Origin: Paraburkholderia bannensis
Lineage (GTDB): Bacteria > Pseudomonadota > Gammaproteobacteria > Burkholderiales > Burkholderiaceae
Assembly (NCBI RefSeq): GCF_014200455.1
Contig: NZ_JACHBW010000013.1
Span: 124,001 to 188,000 of the forward strand
Direction: 5' to 3'
Length of the DNA: 64,000 nucleotides
Shown here: in pieces, positions 43,447 to 52,776 of the stretch
Layout of the letters: each line of letters starts with the position of its first letter
Numbering within the stretch: position 1 is the first letter of the stretch
The notes under the pieces: model-generated
Seen by the model: the letters and a program-made list of their open reading frames with translations, nothing else
Database searches by the model: none
Told to the model about the DNA's origin: nothing
Program-made: the position numbers and the translations under genes

Positions 43447-44472
43447 TTATGAAGAAAGTTCGGCGGCGTCGTTGACCGATATATCGAGGGGCGCGCGAAG
43501 ATGCGATCGCGCGGCTTCGAAGATAGCGAGATCGGCCTTGGCAAGCTCGCGGCTGTCGGACAGCACGCGACGCCAGCCGCGCGCACCCACCTCGCCGCGA
43601 TAGAGTCCCAGCGCGTGACGCGTGATCGAACCAAGGTAGGTGCCGCGCGCAATTTCGCTCGCGCAGTATTCGATCAGTTTCGCTTCCACTTCGTCGCGCG
43701 TGAGGGCCGGGCCGCTCGCGCCGTAGAAACGCGCGTCGACATCGGCCAGCACGTAGGGGTTGTGATAAGCCTCGCGCCCCAGCATCACGCCATCGACGTG
43801 CTCAAGATGCGTCTCGACTTCTTCGAGCGTCTTGATGCCGCCGTTGATGATGATTTCGAGCCGCGGGAAATCGCGCTTGAGCTGGTAGGCGTAATCGTAT
43901 TTGAGCGGGGGGATCTCGCGGTTTTCCTTCGGGCTGAGACCCTTCAGGATCGCATTGCGCGCGTGCACGATAAAAACTTCACAGCCTGCATCGGCAATCG
44001 TGCCCACGAAGTCGCGCACGAACGCGTAGTCCTCGACCGCATCCACGCCGATGCGATGCTTGACCGTCACCGGCACCGAGGTCGCGTCGCGCATCGCCTT
44101 CACGCAGTCGGCCACCAGCTTCGGCTCGTTCATCAGGCACGCGCCGAACGCGCCGCGCTGCACGCGCTCGGACGGGCAGCCGCAATTCAGGTTGATTTCG
44201 TCATAACCCCATTGCTCGCCGAGCTTCGCGCAGCGCGCGAGGTCGTCGGGTTCGCTGCCGCCCAGTTGCAGGGCGACGGGCGCTTCTTCAGGCGTGAAGG
44301 CGAGATGGCGCGGCACGTCGCCGTGGAGCAGGGCGCCTGTCGTCACCATCTCTGTATAGAGCCACGTGTGCCGGGAGATGAAGCGGTGCAGCGAGCGACA
44401 GTGGCGATCTGTCCAGTCCATCATGGGCGCCACGGACACGCGGCGAGGGCTGGCGATACGGTTTGAAGACAT
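43447..44472 (-). CDS. dusA: tRNA-dihydrouridine(20/20a) synthase
   Basis: FMN-dependent reductase making dihydrouridine in the tRNA D loop. The 341-residue product has VAPMMDWTDRHCRSLHR at the N terminus, the catalytic cysteine segment NLNCGCPSERVQRGAFGACL, the FMN-binding INGGIKTLEEVE and DGVMLGREAYHNPY. Start at 44472 gives the family N terminus; a 14-residue upstream extension is possible. Conserved chromosomal gene to the right of the prophage. Confidence 0.95.
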   Translation of the reverse strand: MSSNRIASPRRVSVAPMMDWTDRHCRSLHRFISRHTWLYTEMVTTGALLHGDVPRHLAFTPEEAPVALQLGGSEPDDLARCAKLGEQWGYDEINLNCGCPSERVQRGAFGACLMNEPKLVADCVKAMRDATSVPVTVKHRIGVDAVEDYAFVRDFVGTIADAGCEVFIVHARNAILKGLSPKENREIPPLKYDYAYQLKRDFPRLEIIINGGIKTLEEVETHLEHVDGVMLGREAYHNPYVLADVDARFYGASGPALTRDEVEAKLIEYCASEIARGTYLGSITRHALGLYRGEVGARGWRRVLSDSRELAKADLAIFEAARSHLRAPLDISVNDAAELSS

Positions 44473-44927
44473 GGCGATTACGTGCGCAATCAACGCGCGG
44501 AAGGCGTGGAACAACCTTGCATTTTATCGCAATTTGCAGCAATCGCCGTTGGCGTTTTTGCACTGCGCCAAGCGGTTTCTGCGTGATCGATACGACGTTT
44601 GCAAACGCATGCGTAACCGGTATCGGCAGCGTTTCCAGCGGATCTTCCGGGTTTAAAGACCCTTCTGCCGTTATGTAATCCGCCACGCCAATGTTGCGTT
44701 GCGAAAAATATTTTGGGATGCCTTTTTAGGGTCTGTTCGTCGCTCAGCCAAGCCAGGAGCGCGAATCCGGATTGTTTCCGAAGTCGGAATAAACAATTCG
44801 GATTATCGAGATTATTTTCCGATAGTAGGTGTATACACTAAGTCTCACTGACGCAGCTCGTGGGCTCTGACCTCCCAGGTGCGGCGCCTTTCCCTACCGC
44901 AAGTTGAACCGGATATTGGAGTCCACC
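44473..44927. other. Divergent intergenic region between dusA and the DUF4148 gene
   Basis: No coding sequence supported. It becomes A+T-rich from 44690 on. A dyad ATTGTTT (44771-44777) / AAACAAT (44791-44797) lies inside GGATTGTTTCCG...CGGAATAAACAATTCGG and may be an operator for the secreted protein gene. The promoter is probably within 44810-44850. Confidence 0.45.
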
Positions 44928-45200
44928 ATGAAGACCAAACTGATCGCAGCACTGCTCGTCGCAGCTTCCGCTTCCATCGCTGCTCCGGCATTCGCCAGCG
45001 GCTACGGCCCGGCACCGTTCTACCGTCCTAACGTCGGCGCCCCGGCTTCGCAGCAAGGCCAGAGCGAACAGACCGTGGCCGCCGAACGCGCCCAGCAGCA
45101 AGGCGTCGATTCGTCGTACGGCGGTGTTGCAGGTGCAGCGACCCAATCGGGCGCTCACACGCAAACGCCGCGCGCACAGCAAGTCTACTTCGGCAACTAA
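44928..45200 (+). CDS. DUF4148 secreted protein
   Basis: A 90-residue exported protein with a clear signal peptide (MKTKLIAALLVAASASIAAPAFA). The mature part is Gln/Ala/Gly-rich with the QTVAAERAQQQG and SSYGG segments of DUF4148 proteins, abundant in Burkholderiales. Function unknown. TTGGAG precedes the start; strong terminator follows. Confidence 0.88.
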   Translation: MKTKLIAALLVAASASIAAPAFASGYGPAPFYRPNVGAPASQQGQSEQTVAAERAQQQGVDSSYGGVAGAATQSGAHTQTPRAQQVYFGN

Positions 45201-45240
45201 GCGGGCCACCAGGCTGATCGCCGGGTCTCGCTGTCCGAAG

Positions 45241-45297
45241 CGCCGCCCGTTTAGCGGGCGGCCCAAACGCCGGGAGTCGTTACGATCCCGGCGTTTT
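45241..45297 (+). terminator. Tandem hairpins ending the DUF4148 transcript
   Basis: GCCGCCCG-TTTAG-CGGGCGGC (45242-45262) followed by AAACGCCGGGA / TCCCGGCGTTTTT (45265-45297), the second a classical intrinsic terminator. Confidence 0.85.
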
Positions 45298-45339
45298 TGC
45301 ATTTCTGCGCCGTCTGCGGGCTTAAAGAGTGGCGGCGGC

Positions 45340-45582
45340 TTACGACGCCTCGCGCACGCGCTGGTCGATAGCCTCGCGGATGCGGTCGAACGCGGCGTCG
45401 AAGGCGTTGTCCTGAGTCGGGAAGCGATCCCCGGCGATGCCGTCGATGGGGACATCGGCGTGGGTTGCATCGGTCAGGCTGTGGATTGTCTGGGTCGTGA
45501 TCGTGAAACCCGTTTCTCGACTGCCGTCCACGCCGGCGGTCATGTCGAAGCCCATATATTCGTAGCTGCGCCGGTTTTCCAT
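45340..45582 (-). CDS. Small hypothetical protein
   Basis: An 80-residue protein starting MENRRSYEYMGFDMTAGVDG, beta-rich (FTITTQTIHSLTDA) with a C-terminal helix (NAFDAAFDRIREAIDQRVREA). GGAGG lies 7 bases before the start, so translation is likely. The plan resembles the 80-residue protein at 34148. Function unknown. Confidence 0.75.
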   Translation of the reverse strand: MENRRSYEYMGFDMTAGVDGSRETGFTITTQTIHSLTDATHADVPIDGIAGDRFPTQDNAFDAAFDRIREAIDQRVREAS

Positions 45583-45798
45583 GCTGTTTCCTCCGCGATG
45601 CAGGGTTTCAGGATCCGCTTGCTGGCGACCGGATGATTCTGGCACGTCCTGCGCCAGGGCTGCCGCCCGCGAACGAATATCACGGCGGTCCGCCGCCGGA
45701 ACAAAGCGCAAAGCCGGCGGCGCAGGGCTGCCCCGGCTTTTTCGTTTCCTGAAAAAAATCGGCCAGCATGATAGGTTTTACGTTCCCCCCAACCCAAG

Positions 45799-46866
45799 AT
45801 GGAAAACGCTTCGATGGAATACCGCACACTCGGCGACACGGACGTCCAGGTCAGTCTGATCGGCCTCGGCACGATGACGTGGGGCGAACAGAATAGCGAA
45901 CGCGACGCGCACGAGCAGATCGACTACGCGCGCGATCAGGGCGTGACGCTGATCGACGCCGCGGAAATGTATCCCGTGCCGCCGCGTCCGGAAACGCAAG
46001 GCCAGACCGAGCGCTTCATCGGCACGTGGCTCGCGCAGCATCGCGCCGCGCGCGAGCGCATCGTGCTGGCCACCAAGATCGCCGGGCCCGCGCGTCAGCC
46101 GCACAATCCACGCCACATTCGCGGCGAAGGCAACCAGTTCGACCGCAGGAATCTGACCGAAGCGCTCGACGGCAGCCTCAAGCGCCTGCAGACCGATTAC
46201 GTCGATCTCTACCAGTTGCACTGGCCCGATCGCAGCACGATGACGTTTGGGCGTGCGGCCTACCCGTGGGTGGACGACGCCTACACCGTGCCGATCGAGG
46301 AAACGCTCTCGGTGCTCGCGGACTTCGTGAAAGCGGGCAAGGTGCGCCATATCGGCGTGTCGAACGAGACGCCCTGGGGCGTGGCGCAATTCCTGCGCGC
46401 CGCCGAAAAACTCGGCCTGCCGCGCATCGTCAGCATCCAGAATCCGTACAGTCTGGTGAACCGCACCTTCGAGGCGGGGCTGTCCGAGTTTTCGCATCGC
46501 GAAGGTATCGGCCTGCTCGCGTATTCGCCGATGGCGTTTGGCTGGCTCTCGGGCAAGTACGAGGGCGGGGCGCGCCCGGATGGCGCGCGCATCACGCTGT
46601 TCGAGCGCTTCCAGCGCTACAGCAAGCCGCAGGCGGTGGCGGCCACGTCGCGTTACGTGGCCCTCGCGAAGGAACTGGGCTACACGCCTGCGCAGTTCGC
46701 GCTGGCCTTCGTGAACAGCCGGCCGTTCGTCACCAGCAACCTGATCGGCGCGACCAGCCTTGCGCAGCTCAAGGAAAACATCGCCAGCGTCGACGTGAAG
46801 CTCCCGGCCGACGTGCTCGCGCGCATCGACGCGCTGCATGAACTGCAGCCGAATCCCGCGCCGTAA
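45799..46866 (+). CDS. Aldo/keto reductase (Tas-like)
   Basis: NADP(H)-dependent oxidoreductase, up to 355 residues, (beta/alpha)8 fold. Catalytic set visible: DAAEMYP (Asp, Tyr), K in LATKIAG, H in LYQLHWPDR. GVSNETPWGV and FVTSNLIGATSLAQLKENI are as in E. coli Tas. An internal ATG five codons on (45814, MEYRTLGDT) is an equally plausible start. Substrate unknown. Confidence 0.9.
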   Translation: MENASMEYRTLGDTDVQVSLIGLGTMTWGEQNSERDAHEQIDYARDQGVTLIDAAEMYPVPPRPETQGQTERFIGTWLAQHRAARERIVLATKIAGPARQPHNPRHIRGEGNQFDRRNLTEALDGSLKRLQTDYVDLYQLHWPDRSTMTFGRAAYPWVDDAYTVPIEETLSVLADFVKAGKVRHIGVSNETPWGVAQFLRAAEKLGLPRIVSIQNPYSLVNRTFEAGLSEFSHREGIGLLAYSPMAFGWLSGKYEGGARPDGARITLFERFQRYSKPQAVAATSRYVALAKELGYTPAQFALAFVNSRPFVTSNLIGATSLAQLKENIASVDVKLPADVLARIDALHELQPNPAP

Positions 46867-47104
46867 ATGGCGTCGGTCATCCGGCGGTCGCGCTGCCGGG
46901 TGCCAGGCTGGACGTGCTGGATAGCGGTGACGCGCGCGCAACCGCGCTTCGCTCCACATCTTCGCCCCACATCGCCTGGCCAAAATCGTTGGCGATTCGC
47001 AAGGCATGCACTACGATCCTGGCAACACCCGTGAGCCGCGTGCAGACCCTGCACGGCTTGCCTGGATTCTCTTGTTCCGATAGCCCTTTGCGGAGTTCCC
47101 CACG

Positions 47105-48211
47105 ATGACGAGCGCCCCGAATGCGCAATCGCCGCGACCATCCCAGCCAACCCAGGCGATACCCGCGCCGCCTGGCTACGGTTGGGCCATTTTCGTCCTG
47201 CTGGCGGTAGCCGGTCTGTTCTACGTGAAGTGGTTCCCGTACTACCACCGCGCTTTCACCGCCGAATCGACGCATTCGATCGGCAAGTCGATCCTGATGG
47301 GCGGCGCGGCCAGTGCGCCCGCGCCGTCGCTGAACGCGGCGCTTGACTACGCGCTGGCCTATGGCAAGGCGATCTGGCAGGCGATGGTGCTGGGCTTGCT
47401 GCTCGGCTCGGGCTTGCAGGCGCTGTTGCCGGTGCAATGGGTCGCGCGTGTGCTGGGGCGACGCGGCTTCGGCAGCGTGGCGGCCGGCGGCTTGCTCTCG
47501 GTGCCCGGCATGATGTGTACCTGCTGCGCCGCGCCCGTGGTGGCGGGGCTGCGTGCGCGCAATGCCTCGACCGGCGGTGCGATTGCATTCTGGCTCGGCA
47601 ATTCGGTGCTCAATCCGGCCACGCTGGTGTTCATGGGATTCGTGCTCGGCTGGCAGTGGAGCGCGCTGCGCCTTGTGCTCGGGGTGTTGCTGGTGTTCGG
47701 TCTCGGCTGGCTGGCCAACCGGCTGGTGACGCCCCAGGAAGCGAGCGCCGCCGATGAGCGTCTTGCGCTGCTCGCGCGGCAGCAGGCCGAAGGCGGTAAC
47801 GTGTTCGTGCGCTGGGCGCGCATTTTCGCGCGCATGGCCGTGCGGCTCGTGCCCGAATACATCGTGCTCGTGCTGTTGCTTGGCGCGGCGCGCGCATGGC
47901 TCTTTCCGCACATCGGGCCGGATGTCACCAGCAGCATCGGCTGGATCGTCGCCTTCGCGGTGGCGGGCATGCTGTTTGTGATTCCGACGGCGGGCGAAGT
48001 GCCGATCATTCAGGCGATGCTCGCACTCGGCATGGGCGTCGGCCCGGCCGGGGCGCTGCTGATGACGCTGCCGCCCGTGAGCGTGCCGTCGCTCGCGATG
48101 CTGGCGGGCTCGTTCCGTCCGCGCGTGCTGACGCTGGTGGCGTGTGTGGTGGTGCTGTTCGGCATCGTGTCCGGGCTGGCGGCGGTTGTGCTGGGCCTGG
48201 GCGCGTCATGA
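47105..48211 (+). CDS. YraQ/ArsP_1-family permease (DUF318)
   Basis: A 368-residue inner-membrane permease with about ten helices in two halves. Family motifs: GLLSVPGMMCTCCAAPVVAG (CTCC segment) in the first half and PTAGEVPIIQAMLALGMGVG in the second. Related proteins export organoarsenicals or metals; the vicinal cysteines suit a thiophilic ion, but the substrate is not shown. Confidence 0.85.
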   Translation: MTSAPNAQSPRPSQPTQAIPAPPGYGWAIFVLLAVAGLFYVKWFPYYHRAFTAESTHSIGKSILMGGAASAPAPSLNAALDYALAYGKAIWQAMVLGLLLGSGLQALLPVQWVARVLGRRGFGSVAAGGLLSVPGMMCTCCAAPVVAGLRARNASTGGAIAFWLGNSVLNPATLVFMGFVLGWQWSALRLVLGVLLVFGLGWLANRLVTPQEASAADERLALLARQQAEGGNVFVRWARIFARMAVRLVPEYIVLVLLLGAARAWLFPHIGPDVTSSIGWIVAFAVAGMLFVIPTAGEVPIIQAMLALGMGVGPAGALLMTLPPVSVPSLAMLAGSFRPRVLTLVACVVVLFGIVSGLAAVVLGLGAS

Positions 48212-48260
48212 AGTGACGCTGAGTGGCGGTAAGTGGCGGTAAGAGACGGTAAGTGACGAT
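48211..48260. repeat. Five imperfect 10-bp tandem repeats after the permease stop
   Basis: AAGTGACGCT, GAGTGGCGGT, AAGTGGCGGT, AAGAGACGGT, AAGTGACGAT in succession, beginning at the last base of the permease stop codon. Confidence 0.8.
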
Positions 48261-48410
48261 TCAGGCGCAGCGCGCGAGGGACGCTTTCGCAGGGGCGAGG
48301 GCGGTTCTCGAATGACTGCGGTGCGAGGTTGAATCGATAAGGATCACGTATAGACCGTGGCAGGCCGCAAGGTCCGCCACATCGACGAGGGCTCAGGCCC
48401 AGGAACCGGC

Positions 48411-48833
48411 ATGGCAAAGCAAAAAACCAATCCGAAACTCGAACAGGCGCTCACGCGAGGCGACCTCGCCATCCGCCAGGCCAACTCCGCTCGCGCCACG
48501 GCAGTGCTGCGCGCGCTCGGCAAGATGATCGTCGAGGCCTCGGCGACCATCGGCGTGCAGGCGCACGTGTCGATCCCTGACGGCGACCGCATTTACGATC
48601 CCGCCGACGGCCTCTGGCCGCAGCAACTGCTGATATCGCTCGACGAACCCGTCGAAGAGGCGGACCCGGAAGAGATCCGCACGGTGCGCCTGCATGCGCA
48701 GACCCAGGCGACGGTATTCCGGGTGGAATGGCATCGCTCGGACGGCAAGATCGGGCGACAGGAAGGCGGCCCGTTCGCCACGGTCGCCTTTATCTCGGAC
48801 GTCGACATTCCCTGGGGCGACGACGAAGACTGA
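48411..48833 (+). CDS. Conserved hypothetical protein
   Basis: A 140-residue soluble protein: basic N-terminal helix (LEQALTRGDLAIRQANSARATAVLRALGKMIVE, residues 10-42), a beta-rich middle (ISLDEPVEEADPEEIRTVRLH) and an acidic end (DVDIPWGDDED). CAGGAACCGGC precedes the ATG; an upstream GTG (48357) would add 18 residues. No function recognised. Confidence 0.7.
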   Translation: MAKQKTNPKLEQALTRGDLAIRQANSARATAVLRALGKMIVEASATIGVQAHVSIPDGDRIYDPADGLWPQQLLISLDEPVEEADPEEIRTVRLHAQTQATVFRVEWHRSDGKIGRQEGGPFATVAFISDVDIPWGDDED

Positions 48834-48849
48834 GCGCTTGTCGCGGCGT

Positions 48850-49695
48850 CTAGCGCATCATGCGGCGCCGGAACAGGATCGAAGCGATCCCGAACGGCAC
48901 GACGACGTAGAACACGAGCACGCCCAGATGCAGTGCGGCGTGCTCGACCGGACGCCCGAGCATGGCCGGGCGGATCAGGTCGACGGCGTGCGCGAGCGGC
49001 AACATCAGCGTGACGTGCTGCGCGGCGCTCGGCAGTTGCGTGATCGGGAAGAACACGCCCGAGAGCAGCAGCATCGGCGTGAGCACGAGCGTCTGATAGA
49101 ACATAAAGAAGTCGTAGGACGGCGCGAGCGCGGTGACGATCATCGCGCAGCTTGCGAAGGCCAGGCCCGCGAGCGCAATCACCGGCAGCGCCAGCAGCAT
49201 CGACGGGAAGCTCGCGTAGCCAAGTCCGCCCGCCACGATCATGATGGCCGCGCCCGAGAGCATCGACTTGCTGGCGGCCCACATCACTTCGCCCAGCACC
49301 ACGTCGCCGAGTGAAAGCGGCGTGTGCATGATCGCCTCCCACGTGCGCTGTACGTGCATGCGCGAAAAGCCCGAGTACATCGACTCGAAACTCGCCGACA
49401 TCATCACCGACGACGACACCGTGCCGGCCGCGAGGAAGGCGATGTACGACACGCCCTGCACGTGGCCGACCATCAGCCCGAGGCCGAGACCCAGCCCGAA
49501 CAGATAGATCATGGGATCGGCGAGATTGCCGAACATCGACGCAATGGCGAGCTTGCGCCAGACCAGATAGTTGCGCCGCCACACCGCGATCCAGTGCGTG
49601 GCGTTCGAGGGCAGCGCGGCGCGTGGCTCGCGCTGCGGTTTGTCGGTCGAGCGTGTCGAGCCGGTGGGCGGCGGCGGTTGAGTACGGGTTTGCAT
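48850..49695 (-). CDS. nodJ: NodJ-type ABC-2 exporter permease
   Basis: Inner-membrane permease of about 281 residues with six helices and the ABC-2 segment AQHVTLMLPLAHAVDLIRPAMLG. Pairs with the NodI-type ATPase just upstream. Despite the name, such pairs in Burkholderiales are general exporters; no nod genes are nearby. The start is uncertain: ATG at 49695, or TTG at 49737 overlapping the nodI stop. Confidence 0.88.
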   Translation of the reverse strand: MQTRTQPPPPTGSTRSTDKPQREPRAALPSNATHWIAVWRRNYLVWRKLAIASMFGNLADPMIYLFGLGLGLGLMVGHVQGVSYIAFLAAGTVSSSVMMSASFESMYSGFSRMHVQRTWEAIMHTPLSLGDVVLGEVMWAASKSMLSGAAIMIVAGGLGYASFPSMLLALPVIALAGLAFASCAMIVTALAPSYDFFMFYQTLVLTPMLLLSGVFFPITQLPSAAQHVTLMLPLAHAVDLIRPAMLGRPVEHAALHLGVLVFYVVVPFGIASILFRRRMMR

Positions 49696-49733
49696 GAGCG
49701 GAGCGGCGTTGTTCTCGTAGTTAGTCGGTCGCG

Positions 49734-50642
49734 TCAATCCTGCATCTCGCGGCCGGTGAGGCGCAGGAACACATCTTCGAGATTCGCCGGCCGATGCAGG
49801 TAGCGCAGGTCAGAGCGGTGGCGCAGCTGCGCATGCACGGGCGCGGGATCGTCGACGTAGCAGAACAGCGTCTCACCGCTGATTTCCGTGCGCTTGGCAA
49901 ACGGCGCAAGCGAGTCGCGCAGCGCCGATGGGTCCGGGCCGTACACTTCGATCACGTCGCAGCCGATCTCCGATTCGATCAGCGTTTTGGGCGCGCCTTC
50001 GGCGATCTTGCGGCCTTCCTCGATCACGCAGACGCGGTTGCACAGGCGCTCGGCTTCTTCCATGAAATGCGTGGTGAGCAGAATGGTCTTGCCGCGCGCG
50101 AGCAGCGAGCGCAGCCGCTCCCAGATCAGATGGCGCGCCTGCGGGTCGAGCCCAGTGGTGGGTTCGTCCATCACCAGCACATCGGGATCGTTGACGAGCG
50201 CGCGGGCGAGCGTGAGACGGCGTCGCATGCCGCCGGAGAGTTCGCCCACGCGTGCATCGGCCTTGCTTTCGAGGCGCGCGAATTCGAGCAGCGGCGCGAC
50301 GAGCGCCTGGGTTTCACTTGCGGAGAGTCCGAAATAGCGGCCGAAAACCAGCAGGTTTTCGCGCACCGTGAAGTCGGGGTCGAGATTGTCGAACTGCGGC
50401 ACCACGCCCACGCGTGCTCTCGCATGGCGCGCGCGGGCCGGCACGGGTTCGCCGCACAGGCTGATGCGGCCGGCGTCCGGAGAAACGATGCCAAGCAGCA
50501 TGCGCAGCGTGGTGGTCTTGCCCGCGCCGTTGGGGCCCAGCAGCCCGAAGCACTCGCCGGGGACGACCTCGAAAGACAAGCCGTTGACGACCGTCCTGTC
50601 TCCATAATGTTTGATCACCTGCTCGAATTCGATGGCGGGCAT
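49734..50642 (-). CDS. nodI: NodI-type ABC exporter ATPase
   Basis: A 302-residue ATPase of the drug/lipo-oligosaccharide exporter class. Walker A LLGPNGAGKTTTLRMLLG, signature ELSGGMRRRLTLARALVNDP, Walker B VLVMDEPTTGLDPQARHLIW, H-loop LLTTHFMEEAERLCNR. It forms an operon with the nodJ-like gene. Confidence 0.92.
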   Translation of the reverse strand: MPAIEFEQVIKHYGDRTVVNGLSFEVVPGECFGLLGPNGAGKTTTLRMLLGIVSPDAGRISLCGEPVPARARHARARVGVVPQFDNLDPDFTVRENLLVFGRYFGLSASETQALVAPLLEFARLESKADARVGELSGGMRRRLTLARALVNDPDVLVMDEPTTGLDPQARHLIWERLRSLLARGKTILLTTHFMEEAERLCNRVCVIEEGRKIAEGAPKTLIESEIGCDVIEVYGPDPSALRDSLAPFAKRTEISGETLFCYVDDPAPVHAQLRHRSDLRYLHRPANLEDVFLRLTGREMQD

Positions 50643-50982
50643 GTCGTACCGTTTTCCGGTTTTATTGTCGGGATTTGATCATGTGCGCGGCGCACAAGGT
50701 AAGGCGGCCTATTCTAGAGCATCGTCACGCGGCCGGTGGGAGGCGCCGGCGAGCCTTACACGCTGACGATGCTCGGTCAATGGCTGTCGCGACAATCATG
50801 CCGAATTGCCGCAAAGCCCTTGCCGCGGGACTTTCGAGGCGCTAAAACGGTGCATGGCTGGCGGGCGCGAACTTGGTGCGAACCTGGCGCTTACCTGGCG
50901 TTTTCCAGCCCTTGCGTGCGTAATTGCGGCGCACCATCATGCCTGTACGACCTGCGTTTCGTGCGGGCGGGGAGAAGAGATC
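50643..50982. other. Divergent intergenic region between nodI and the stress protein gene
   Basis: Contains an 11-bp inverted repeat GAGCATCGTCA (50717-50727) / TGACGATGCTC (50764-50774), a possible operator shared by both directions. No gene seen. Confidence 0.45.
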
Positions 50983-51468
50983 ATGGCGAGCTACAAAAAG
51001 ATTCTGCTGTGTTACGACGGCTCGCGCGAGGGCCGCAAGGCGCTGCGTTGCGGCGCCGATCTGGCTTTGGATCTACAGGCGGAAACGCATCTGTTGTCGG
51101 TGGTGGACATGCGTTCGACCATCGCGCAGAGCGCCGGTTTGCTGACCGACGTGGCGTGCGGGCGCTTCGAGGAAACCGCGCGCGAGATCCTGCAGGAAGG
51201 CGTGGACTGGCTCACCGAACGCGGCGTGCGTGCGCAGGGCCATTTTGCATTCGGCCATCCGATCGATGAGATCGCCAATCTGGCCACCGAACTGCATGTG
51301 GATCTGGTGGTGGTGGGGCATCGATGCCGCACGGGGCTGTCGCGCTGGTGGATGGGGGCGGGCAATACGCCGCTGCTCGACCGCGTGTCGTGCAGCATTC
51401 TGGTGGCGTGTTCTTCGGCGGCTGAAGAAAAGCAGCAGGCGGCGGCTGCCGCCTCAGCGCAAGCCTGA
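50983..51468 (+). CDS. Universal stress protein (UspA family)
   Basis: A 161-residue alpha/beta protein with KKILLCYDGSREGRKALRCG at the N terminus and the nucleotide-binding end VVVGHRCRTGLSRWWMG...TPLLDRVSCSILV (G-2X-G-9X-G(S/T)-like but without the canonical serine run). An Ala/Gln-rich tail closes it. GGGGAGAAGAG precedes the start. Role in stress survival inferred from family. Confidence 0.9.
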   Translation: MASYKKILLCYDGSREGRKALRCGADLALDLQAETHLLSVVDMRSTIAQSAGLLTDVACGRFEETAREILQEGVDWLTERGVRAQGHFAFGHPIDEIANLATELHVDLVVVGHRCRTGLSRWWMGAGNTPLLDRVSCSILVACSSAAEEKQQAAAAASAQA

Positions 51469-51521
51469 GCGTACCGATGCGCGCCCGGCCGCCACGGCTG
51501 GGCGCCTTGTCAGTGGCGGAA

Positions 51522-52232
51522 TCAGTTTGACGCGCTCGCGCCGTCGCCGGCATCCGCCGGGTTCAATTCGACCGCGGCGAGCTTCCACGAAAACAAACCA
51601 TGACGCTGCAGGATGGCCGCATAGCGCTCGCTGTTCGCACTGCGTTGCCATGTCACGGCGAATTCGTTGAGGCTGCGATAGCCCGCCGTCGCCTGCGCAC
51701 GCGCTGGCGGCGCAGCGGTATCGGCGCTGGCGTCGCTGGCGTCGCTGGCGTCGCTGGCGGGGGCGGGCGGCGGTGCCGGCTGCGCCGTTCCTGCCGGAGC
51801 GGATGAAGCTTGTGCAGCCGAAGGCGGCGGTGCCGGACGCTCGCCAGGCTTGCCGGTTGGCGGCATGCCGTTGAGCAGCGCGGCCACGCCTTCGGGGGTT
51901 GCGTACGCATCGACCAGCGGCCCGATCAGCGCCGCGCCAATCACCGCGCCGAGCATCAGAAGCGGATTGCTGCTGTGCTGCGCCTGGATGCGCCGTTGCA
52001 GCATTTCGCCAACCTGCTGTTTGAGGCTCACCCGCAGCGCCGGGTAATCGACGTATTCGCTCAAGGTCACGGCGTCGCGTGCGTCTGCGGCCTGCTTGAG
52101 GCGATTGAGCGCGAGGTACGGCGAAGCGTAGCTAAACCCAAGCGCCGTCACCACGACAATGGCCGCCACCGCGATGGCGACAGGTTTCTTCCAGTTCGAC
52201 GAGGGGCGTGAGGACGTAGTCGTATCAGTCAT
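51522..52232 (-). CDS. DUF2939 membrane-anchored protein
   Basis: A 236-residue protein with one N-terminal membrane helix (KPVAIAVAAIVVVTALGFSYA) and the DUF2939 core SPYLALNRLKQAADARDAVTLSEYVDYPALRVSLK (split over residues 37-72). A Pro/Ala-rich linker follows, with DASDASDAS encoded by exact 9-bp repeats, then a C-terminal domain (YRSLNEFAVTWQRSANSERY). Function unknown. Confidence 0.85.
   Translation of the reverse strand: MTDTTTSSRPSSNWKKPVAIAVAAIVVVTALGFSYASPYLALNRLKQAADARDAVTLSEYVDYPALRVSLKQQVGEMLQRRIQAQHSSNPLLMLGAVIGAALIGPLVDAYATPEGVAALLNGMPPTGKPGERPAPPPSAAQASSAPAGTAQPAPPPAPASDASDASDASADTAAPPARAQATAGYRSLNEFAVTWQRSANSERYAAILQRHGLFSWKLAAVELNPADAGDGASASN
51726..51752. repeat. 9-bp tandem repeat inside the DUF2939 gene
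   Basis: Three exact copies of GCTGGCGTC plus a partial fourth, encoding the Asp-Ala-Ser repeats of the linker. Length changes would stay in frame. Confidence 0.85.
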
Positions 52233-52348
52233 TGAGCAGGGCGGTCCCGCGTTAGCAGGGCAAAAAGCGGGTCAAAGGTTCAATCAGCATGTTGACCGCC
52301 CGCGCGCCGAAAAATTTCCCCACGAAATACCTTGTTACTTCGATCGTG

Positions 52349-52720
52349 TTACTTCGCCAGCGCGACCGGCATATCGCCGGTTTGCTCGGCGATGCAGCGG
52401 TCGATGGCGCGGCACACCGCGTCCATCGTGCCAACCATGATGAGACGCGACGGGCCGTGGTAGACGCGCACCGGCGCGCGGCGATCCGGCTGTTCCGTAT
52501 GGAGCGTGCTGTTGAGCGAGACGCGTGCGAACGCGGGCTGCGCCGAAGGCAGCGGCGGCAGCTCCGTCGTATGCACCAGGTCGATGCTGTCTTCGAAGAG
52601 CGAGCCATTGAGCGCCGCCGCCGAAGCGCGCGCTTCGCGCACCGCGCACGACGCGATCCCGCGCAGATGGCGCAGACGACCGAATTGACGGAAGGGCAAC
52701 AGGCGGGCAAGGCGTTCCAT
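52349..52720 (-). CDS. Hypothetical protein downstream of lexA
   Basis: A 123-residue protein (MERLARLLPFRQFGRLRHLR at the start; VRVYHGPSRLIMVGTMDAVCRAIDRCIAE near the end). No family recognised. GGAGAG lies 7 bases before the ATG. It starts 56 bases after the lexA stop in the same orientation without an intervening terminator, so it is probably co-transcribed with lexA and SOS-inducible (inference). Confidence 0.75.
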   Translation of the reverse strand: MERLARLLPFRQFGRLRHLRGIASCAVREARASAAALNGSLFEDSIDLVHTTELPPLPSAQPAFARVSLNSTLHTEQPDRRAPVRVYHGPSRLIMVGTMDAVCRAIDRCIAEQTGDMPVALAK

Positions 52721-52776
52721 GGCTAACTCTCCAGAAGATGCGCGGACCAGGCGCTGACAGGGCGCGGTCGGAATTA

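Noticed and set aside
48211..48260. CRISPR-like or origin-like iterons
   Set aside because: Five imperfect 10-bp units with no spacers, no replication gene and no DnaA-box cluster nearby.
49695..50642. Nodulation locus suggested by nodIJ
   Set aside because: No nodABC, nodD or nod box is present; NodIJ-like exporters are widespread in non-nodulating Burkholderiales.
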